Positions 59,112 to 64,000 of a stretch of DNA of 64,000 nt are shown here, piece by piece (positions within the stretch are counted from its first letter, which is position 1; the number at the start of each line of letters is the position of its first letter). The notes beneath the pieces were generated by a model, which saw nothing but the letters and a program-made list of their open reading frames with translations, did not search any database and was not told the origin of the DNA. Source of the stretch: Saprospirales bacterium (GTDB lineage: Bacteria > Bacteroidota > Bacteroidia > Chitinophagales > Saprospiraceae). Where the stretch lies: contig JADJYG010000015.1 in the NCBI GenBank assembly GCA_016719895.1, positions 124,001 through 188,000 of the forward strand, in the 5' to 3' direction. The position numbers were made by a program, and so were the translations under genes.

Positions 59112-60398
59112 ATGATAAATCACGGACGAGTGAATCCACACCAATGTTCTTTTTGCGGACGCAGTAAAGAGGATGTCATGATCCTGATCTCCGGTATGGA
59201 GGCCCAAATCTGTGAGATGTGCGTGGAAAAAGCGCAGGAAATCATCGATCAGGAGTTGAAACGCCATGGCGACGGGCCGGATGCGGCGGCCAAGACCGGC
59301 AAATCCAAATACAGCGGCCCGGCCCGGCTCATCCCGCCGCGCGAAATCAAAGCTTTTCTGGACGACTACATAATCGGCCAGGACGAGGCCAAAAAAGTGC
59401 TCGCCGTAGCGGTATACAACCACTACAAACGCCTGGAACAACTATCCAAACCCGGCGCCGGCCAGGACGACGTGGAATTAGAAAAATCCAACGTCCTGTT
59501 TGTCGGCCAAACCGGCACCGGAAAAACCCTGCTCGCCAAAACGATCGCCAAACTGCTCCATGTGCCCTTTGCCATCGTGGATGCTACCGTATTCACCGAA
59601 GCCGGCTATGTTGGCGAAGATGTGGAAAGTATACTGGCCCGCCTGCTTCAGGTGTGCGACTATGACGTACAGGCAGCCGAGCGCGGCATCGTATACATTG
59701 ACGAGATCGATAAAATCGCCCGCAAACAAGACAACCCCTCTATCACCCGCGACGTGTCGGGGGAAGGGGTGCAACAGGCCATGCTGAAAATGCTGGAAGG
59801 CGCCGAAGTGCTGGTGCCGCCGCAGGGCGGGCGCAAACACCCCGAGCAAAAACTGCTCAAAGTCAATACCCAGAATATTCTGTTTATCTGCGGCGGCGCA
59901 TTCGACGGGATCGAAAAAATTGTCGCCCGCCGGGTAAACACCCAGGTGATCGGTTACACCAAACCACAGGAAGTGGAAATCGACCGCGAAAACCTCCTGC
60001 AATACATCAGCCATCAGGATATAAAACACTACGGCCTTATCCCCGAATTGGTCGGGCGCCTGCCGGTGGTCGTACACCTCGATCCGCTCGATCTGGATGT
60101 CTTGCGGCAAATCCTTACCAAGCCGCGCAATGCCCTGCTGCGGCAATACCGGAAATTATTCGAGCTGGAGGGAATTGACCTGGAGTTCAAGCCTGAGGCG
60201 ATCGATTTTATCGCCCAAAAAGCCCTGGAATACAAACTGGGCGCCCGCGGCCTTCGTTCGCTGTGCGAAGCCATCCTGACCGACGCCATGTTTGACCTGC
60301 CTGCTGCTAAAAAGAGCAGTAAACGCCTGGTAGTCGACCACGCTTATGCCGCTTCGAAACTGGAGCGCTCGCGGGTAGGACGGTTGAAAGCGGCCTGA
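59112..60398 (+). CDS. clpX: ClpX unfoldase
   Basis: AAA+ unfoldase that feeds substrates to ClpP; 428 aa. The N-terminal zinc-binding domain has C12, C15, C34 and C37 (QCSFCGRS, ICEMCVEK). Walker A is GQTGTGKT at 132-139, the pore loop is in EAGYVGEDV, Walker B is IVYIDEIDKIAR, and the ClpP-contact loop region follows QGGRKHPEQKL. Sensor 2 is in LGARGLRSLCEAI. It is complete. Its leader is the inverted heptamer repeat region, which may affect how much clpX is made from a clpP transcript. Confidence 0.96.
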   Translation: MINHGRVNPHQCSFCGRSKEDVMILISGMEAQICEMCVEKAQEIIDQELKRHGDGPDAAAKTGKSKYSGPARLIPPREIKAFLDDYIIGQDEAKKVLAVAVYNHYKRLEQLSKPGAGQDDVELEKSNVLFVGQTGTGKTLLAKTIAKLLHVPFAIVDATVFTEAGYVGEDVESILARLLQVCDYDVQAAERGIVYIDEIDKIARKQDNPSITRDVSGEGVQQAMLKMLEGAEVLVPPQGGRKHPEQKLLKVNTQNILFICGGAFDGIEKIVARRVNTQVIGYTKPQEVEIDRENLLQYISHQDIKHYGLIPELVGRLPVVVHLDPLDLDVLRQILTKPRNALLRQYRKLFELEGIDLEFKPEAIDFIAQKALEYKLGARGLRSLCEAILTDAMFDLPAAKKSSKRLVVDHAYAASKLERSRVGRLKAA

Positions 60399-60402
60399 AG
60401 AA

Positions 60403-60423
60403 GTACTCCGTACTTCGTACTTC
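60403..60423 (+). repeat. Short heptamer array (GTACTTC) after clpX
   Basis: GTACTCC, GTACTTC and GTACTTC lie in a row at 60403-60423, filling the 26-bp gap between clpX and the convergent DUF4294 gene. Confidence 0.7.
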
Positions 60424-60424
60424 G

Positions 60425-61045
60425 TTAGTTCCACCAATCCGGCCGGCCGAAATCATAATCCAGGAAAATTTCGTCGAGCAGGGGATCCGAGCCGGGGCGG
60501 TAGCCTTCCTTGAGGTCGTAGCCCCAGAATTTACCCAGGTTGTGCCAGTACGAGGCCGTCATGCCCCCACGGGTTCCGCGGATAATCTCGTAAAACGGCT
60601 TGCCTACCTCTTTTTCCACCATTTTGATCAACACTTTTCCCTCGGTGCGCGACAGGTTTTTCATCCGCTCTTTAAAATCTTCGCGCAATTCCTTGTGTTC
60701 CTTCCTGATATAACGCCGGCGCTGGCGTTTGTTCATGTCCTGTGTTTCTTCCTGGATTTCCTCATACAACTGAATGGCCTGCAAGGCATAGGGGTACACC
60801 TTGCGGGCGGCACGCAGGTACAGGTAGTATTGGCGTTGTTCGGTAAAATCTTTGAAGTGCCGGCGGGAGGCAATTTTCACCATCCGCAGGGCCATGACAA
60901 AGGTGGAATCGCCATTGAGCACTTCCAGCCGGGCCCAGGCGCCCCTGGGTGCAGTGGTGTCGGCGGGTAAATTCTGGGCAAAAGCCCGCGCGCCTGCAAG
61001 CAGCAGGAAAAAGAATAAAAACTGCGATTTCACGTGAGCGAGCAT
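60425..61045 (-). CDS. DUF4294 secreted protein
   Basis: 206-aa exported protein with a signal peptide (FLFFFLLLAGARAFAQN). After it comes VLNGDSTFVMALRMVKIASR and the basic helix HFKDFTEQRQYYLYLRAARK, then the coiled EEIQEETQDMNKRQRRRYIR and TEGKVLIKMVEKEVGKPFYE. These match DUF4294, a Bacteroidota-specific family of unknown function. ATG at 61045; upstream in-frame ATGs would lie beyond the -7 element at 61126-61133. It converges with clpX and diverges from wecA. Confidence 0.82.
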   Translation of the reverse strand: MLAHVKSQFLFFFLLLAGARAFAQNLPADTTAPRGAWARLEVLNGDSTFVMALRMVKIASRRHFKDFTEQRQYYLYLRAARKVYPYALQAIQLYEEIQEETQDMNKRQRRRYIRKEHKELREDFKERMKNLSRTEGKVLIKMVEKEVGKPFYEIIRGTRGGMTASYWHNLGKFWGYDLKEGYRPGSDPLLDEIFLDYDFGRPDWWN

Positions 61046-61125
61046 GATTGGGACAAGCGTACTGGTATTAAACGACAAAGGCCCTTTTTCGTTGCCGGAG
61101 CGCTGCCGGATTTTCAGACGGGCGG

Positions 61126-61133
61126 CAAAGGTA
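61126..61133 (-). promoter_or_regulatory. -7 promoter element for DUF4294 gene
   Basis: TACCTTTG on the minus strand, about 80 bp upstream of the ATG at 61045. No correctly spaced TTG seen. Confidence 0.4.
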
Positions 61134-61177
61134 GAAGTAACACCCGGGACTGGCTCGCCTGGCTGAGGATAAATGGC

Positions 61178-61185
61178 TATTTTTG
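61178..61185 (+). promoter_or_regulatory. -7 promoter element for wecA/tagO
   Basis: TATTTTTG on the plus strand, 26 bp before the ATG at 61212; this puts an earlier in-frame ATG at 61173 upstream of transcription start. Confidence 0.5.
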
Positions 61186-61211
61186 CCGGATACAACCGGT
61201 TATATTCTCCC

Positions 61212-62273
61212 ATGTTTGCTCTTCTGCTGGGTTTTATTACGGCTTTCACGCTTACGTACCTGGCTATTCCGGTCATCATCCGGGTAGCCCGGGAAAAAAA
61301 ATTGTATGATCGCCCGAACGAACGCAGCGCCCATGCCGAACCGACGCCCTCCCTGGGTGGAATAGCCATTTTTGCCGGCACTATTTGCGGGATCATCCTG
61401 TGGGCGCCGGTCCAGCTGTTCGGCACGCTCCAGTATGTTCTGGCTGCACTGGTCATTATTTTCCTGATTGGTATCCGGGATGACCTCAGCCCCCTGTCGC
61501 CGGCTAAAAAATTATTTGGTCAAATGCTGGCAGCGTTGATTCTGGTGTACAAATCGCATGTAAAGGTCAACAGCTTCGACGGCGTTTTTGGCCTTTATGA
61601 GCTCCCCGAGCTGGTTAGTTTTTCCCTGTCGATCATCGCCATTGCGGGTATCATCAACGCATTCAACCTGATCGATGGCATCAACGGGCTGGCGGGCAGC
61701 ATCGGGCTGCTGGTTTGCCTGACCCTGGGCTGCTGGTTTTTCGCCGCCGGACACATCGCCTTCGCAGTAGTGGCGCTCTCGCTGGCCGGCGCCCTTACGG
61801 CTTTTCTGAAGTACAATTTTACCCCCGCCCGTATTTTTATGGGCGACACAGGGGCTATGCTGACCGGCGCCGTGTGTGCGCTGCTCGCTATCAAGTTTAT
61901 CGAACTCAACCGCACGGCGCCAGTAGCCGTGGCGTTTCGGCCCGGCGCTGCGCCGGCTATTGCCGTGGCGATACTCATCCTCCCGCTGTTCGATACCTTG
62001 CGGGTGATAACACACCGGCTTTCCAACGGTAAATCGCCGTTTTATCCCGACCGCAGCCACATCCACCACACGCTGCTCGACGCCGGGCTTACCCATATGC
62101 AGGCAACCAGCGTACTGGTGGCGCTCAACACCCTGATCATACTTTGGGTGGCCGCCCTGCACGCCTGGGAAACTAACTTGCTCTTCCTGCTCGAATTGGT
62201 TTTCGTACTGGCCCTGTCCTATTGGTTGAGGCGGCTGGTGCGCCAACGCAAACCCGGATGGACGGACGACTAG
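61212..62273 (+). CDS. WecA/TagO-type polyprenyl-phosphate glycosyl-1-phosphate transferase
   Basis: Integral membrane enzyme of the MraY/WecA family (353 aa, about ten or eleven helices). It transfers a sugar-1-phosphate from a UDP-sugar to undecaprenyl phosphate and so starts surface polysaccharide synthesis. Motifs: HAEPTPSLGGIAIFAG, GIRDDLSPLSPAKKLFGQ, NAFNLIDGINGLAGSIGL (the Asp pair), NFTPARIFMGDTGAMLTG and the cytoplasmic SHIHHTLLDAGL. The HIHH loop points to WecA/TagO rather than MraY. No glycan cluster is visible nearby. A nested inverted repeat follows the gene. Confidence 0.88.
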   Translation: MFALLLGFITAFTLTYLAIPVIIRVAREKKLYDRPNERSAHAEPTPSLGGIAIFAGTICGIILWAPVQLFGTLQYVLAALVIIFLIGIRDDLSPLSPAKKLFGQMLAALILVYKSHVKVNSFDGVFGLYELPELVSFSLSIIAIAGIINAFNLIDGINGLAGSIGLLVCLTLGCWFFAAGHIAFAVVALSLAGALTAFLKYNFTPARIFMGDTGAMLTGAVCALLAIKFIELNRTAPVAVAFRPGAAPAIAVAILILPLFDTLRVITHRLSNGKSPFYPDRSHIHHTLLDAGLTHMQATSVLVALNTLIILWVAALHAWETNLLFLLELVFVLALSYWLRRLVRQRKPGWTDD

Positions 62274-62310
62274 TGCCGGTACTGCCGAGCGTCTTCTGCG
62301 CATATTTTTT

Positions 62311-62504
62311 AACCGCGAAGCGGTTGAACGTGAATAGCCCCGGATTGTATCCGGGGGATGAGGCAAAGATTTTTTTATAACCGCGAAGCGGTTGAATATG
62401 AACATCTTGTAGCGCATATTCAACCGCTTCGCGGTTGCAAAACGCATTCCCCTTCATTCCCCGGATTGCATCCGGGGCTATTCACGTTCAACCGCTTCGC
62501 GGTT
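62311..62504. repeat. 194-bp nested inverted repeat
   Basis: Outer arms of 46 bp (62311-62356 and 62459-62504) are near-perfect reverse complements. Each contains AACCGC..GCGGTT, a GTGAATAG/CTATTCAC spacer and the palindrome CCCCGGAT..ATCCGGGG. Inner arms (62379-62400 and 62415-62436) repeat AACCGCGAAGCGGTTGAATA and its inverse. Four copies of the 15-bp AACCGC-box are present. It could form a cruciform or a large RNA hairpin after wecA. Confidence 0.85.
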
Positions 62505-62603
62505 TTTATTTATGTGCAGGCAACACTCGCCGGTAGAGGCACTTAGAAACCGTCTGCCCCCCCAACGAGCGATAAGGCGTATCTTTCGCCGTCATGCAGC
62601 GGC

Positions 62604-62611
62604 TATTTTTG
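62604..62611 (+). promoter_or_regulatory. -7 element with no following gene
   Basis: TATTTTTG matches TAnnTTTG and is followed after 30 bp by ATG with only three more codons before TGA. No gene follows on the plus strand. It may be the promoter of a gene removed by rearrangement, or chance. The rest of 62512-62665 shows nothing recognisable. Confidence 0.3.
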
Positions 62612-62665
62612 CGGCAATAGGACTAGACTATTCCCTTAAAAATGAGCCTTACCTGACACCAAAAC

Positions 62666-62995
62666 CTACACCTTCTCGCCTCGCTGGGGTGGGCCGCCGC
62701 CGAATACTTGATGAAAATCCGCGATGCGTCTGCCCTGAGGGTAAATGCCTGCCAAATGTCCGCCATTCAGGTGCTTGGCGATCTGCTCGTCAGTGAGCGG
62801 TAAGTAGTTTTTAGCGTTAAAGTTCTGAAAGGTTCCGCCGCCCATTTTGTGTTGGCGGTACAGATAAGGGTCGTATTGATAGGCAGGTATGTAGCCGCTT
62901 TTGTTGCTTTTTTCCCAGCGGATAGCGAAGACGTCGTCGCGGCCTTTGAAGAGGGAGCGGAAGAGGGGGATGTTTGAATCCAGGGGAGCTTCCAT
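62666..62995 (-). pseudogene. TOTE conflict-system primase, N-terminal fragment
   Basis: 109 codons from an ATG at 62995. The sequence FRSLFKGRDDVFAIRWEKSN, KSGYIPAYQYDPYLYRQHKM, GGTFQNFNAKNYLPLTDEQI and AKHLNGGHLAGIYP matches the N-terminus of the archaeo-eukaryotic primase-like proteins of TOTE conflict systems, which are proposed to act against phages and plasmids. After GIYP the match breaks off: the remaining QGRRIADFHQVFGGG retains only a hint of the expected continuation. The conserved primase acidic residues are missing, so the gene is dead. The family call relies on recognition of the N-terminal pattern. Confidence 0.65.
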
Positions 62996-63056
62996 TGTGC
63001 TGGCGGTTGTTTTGTTCTAGGTCGGGGAAAGGTAATAAACGAGATTTTGAACAAAC

Positions 63057-63087
63057 CGGGCAATTTCTCTGAAAAGACCTATTTTTG
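63057..63087 (+). promoter_or_regulatory. Bacteroidota-type promoter for the toxin-antitoxin pair
   Basis: TTG at 63057-63059, a 20-bp spacer, then TATTTTTG at 63080-63087, exact TAnnTTTG, 41 bp before the antitoxin ATG. Confidence 0.6.
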
Positions 63088-63127
63088 TCTGGAAAAGAAA
63101 CAACCCAGGTTTTTAACCATTATAAAT

Positions 63128-63349
63128 ATGGCCAGGACTAATCAAGCCAGCACCAAATTAAGTCCGCTCCAACTGGAGTTGTTAAAAATTTACTCTTTCC
63201 AGCCCACGGAAGAGGAACTTCGCGAGTTAAAAAATCTGCTGGCCCAATTTTTTGCACATCGTTTTGCAGAAAAAGCTGCCAAGGCCGCCAAGGCTAACAA
63301 CATTACCGATGCTGACTTAGACAAGTGGTTAGAGGAAGATGAACAATAA
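63128..63349 (+). CDS. Antitoxin of a PIN-type toxin-antitoxin pair
   Basis: 73-aa protein: SPLQLELLKIYSFQPTEEEL, then ELKNLLAQFFAHRFAEKAAK and DADLDKWLEEDEQ. The basic/alanine-rich helix followed by an acidic tail is typical of small antitoxins paired with COG1569 PIN toxins. It has no classic DNA-binding motif that I can assign. Its last 11 bp overlap the toxin start, and a good promoter lies upstream. Assignment rests mainly on context. Confidence 0.75.
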   Translation: MARTNQASTKLSPLQLELLKIYSFQPTEEELRELKNLLAQFFAHRFAEKAAKAAKANNITDADLDKWLEEDEQ

Positions 63350-63761
63350 CCTTCGCCTGGTACTGGATACCAGTGTCTTCCTTGTGTCTATTTTACCACA
63401 TCACAAATACTGGTGGATCTTTGAGGGTATAATAAATCAACGATACATCTTGCTGGTGAGTAATGAAATCCTGACAGAGTATCTCGAAATATCCATCGCA
63501 AAATACGGCCCTGACCTTTCCAATGAACGGCTTGAGTTCCTATTGGAGTTTTCTAATGTTGAGCTGATTTCACCCTACTACAATTGGAATCTGATCGACG
63601 CCGATCCGGATGACAATAAATTCGTAGACTGTGCCGTCTCGGGACAGGCCGATTATATCGTCACACACGACAAACATTTTCGGGTGTTGGAGGATATTCC
63701 CTTTCCAAAGGTCAGAACGATCCGATTAGAGGAACTGAAAGAAATTTTAGAATCGGCCTGA
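63339..63761 (+). CDS. PIN-domain toxin (COG1569-like ribonuclease)
   Basis: 140-aa PIN-fold nuclease predicted to cut RNA when not held by its antitoxin. Acidic active-site residues are in place: LRLVLDTSVFLVSIL (first Asp), SNEILTEYLEI (Glu), DPDDNKFVDCAVSG and ADYIVTHDKHF (Asp residues near residues 90-115). The gene overlaps the antitoxin by 11 bp, the usual coupling of TA pairs. It is intact, unlike the TOTE fragment next to it. Confidence 0.85.
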   Translation: MNNNLRLVLDTSVFLVSILPHHKYWWIFEGIINQRYILLVSNEILTEYLEISIAKYGPDLSNERLEFLLEFSNVELISPYYNWNLIDADPDDNKFVDCAVSGQADYIVTHDKHFRVLEDIPFPKVRTIRLEELKEILESA

Positions 63762-63795
63762 ATGCAACAAAAACCATGTCCGAATTTCAACGCTA

Positions 63796-63916
63796 ACCAC
63801 TTCAAATCCATCCGACGGCCACTTCGGCTACCTTCACCTATTCCTACCGCGATTTTCCTAAGGACGAAGAAACCGTCGTGGAAAAGTATTTCGATGGGGG
63901 GATTGTGAAGGTTTAG
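63796..63916 (+). pseudogene. Unidentified 3' coding fragment
   Basis: Forty codons after a stop at 63793: TATFTYSYRDFPKDEETVVE then KYFDGGIVKV and TAG at 63914. The composition is coding-like but there is no start or upstream part. I cannot assign it. It may be the last piece of a gene removed by the rearrangements seen in the last 1.5 kb. Positions 63917-64000 show nothing recognisable. Confidence 0.3.
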
Positions 63917-64000
63917 AGCAGAGGAGTCAGGCATCCCATGCCAGTTGATTTTCACCAGCCAGACGAAATGGTTTGCAAGGCATCGTGACCAACGAGTTTG

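Overview
The window looks like a piece of a moderately GC-rich Bacteroidota chromosome, most likely from the Saprospiria (Lewinella/Haliscomenobacter-like). The evidence is a SprA homologue of the type IX secretion system (T9SS), several secreted proteins ending in T9SS sorting domains, small Bacteroidota families (DUF4834-like, DUF4294), few Shine-Dalgarno sequences, and many promoters of the Bacteroidota type (TTG, about 17-20 bp, then TAnnTTTG). The genus assignment is inference.

Layout. 1-4319: 5' part of sprA (minus). 4.3-10 kb: a LytTR remnant, a secreted vanadium-haloperoxidase-like protein with a calcium-binding-type tail, and a large T9SS substrate. 10-20.7 kb: housekeeping genes (upp, DUF4834, EamA transporter, polA, M17 aminopeptidase-pdxA-ppgK operon, tatC, a DUF6265-like/NHL fusion). 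20.9-29 kb: an ABC1 kinase, then a scarred accessory stretch holding a dead IS256-type transposase, a 42-bp palindromic insertion with 9-bp target duplication, a phosphoesterase, an ACR3 arsenite pump, a frameshifted TonB receptor, a 3' scrap of an ArsG/CcdA-like permease, a LETM1-like protein and a nucleotidyltransferase. 29-36 kb: aconitase, small T9SS and membrane proteins, an EVE protein, a frameshifted xerD and a secreted protein.

36-45 kb is the most unusual part. A giant secreted metzincin/beta-helix protein has a signal peptide encoded by ten perfect copies of a 7-bp repeat placed right after the start codon, which could switch it on and off. It is followed by three tandem near-identical T9SS proteins. 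The first is dead, and the three differ almost only in their C-terminal sorting modules; one of those modules matches that of the metzincin.

45-62 kb is mostly core: OsmC, two secreted propeller-like proteins, thiL, aroQ, an ILVBL-like TPP enzyme followed in frame by a CoA-transferase remnant, a split kinase/phosphotransferase pair, rel/spoT, tRNA-Leu, tig-clpP-clpX, a DUF4294 protein and wecA/tagO. 62.3-64 kb is again accessory: a 194-bp nested inverted repeat, a promoter with no gene, a truncated TOTE-type primase, and an intact antitoxin/PIN-toxin pair.

Heptanucleotide tandem repeats recur at gene borders (acn leader, metzincin signal peptide, clpP-clpX gap, clpX 3' end). Single-base frameshifts interrupt several otherwise healthy genes, so some may be assembly errors.
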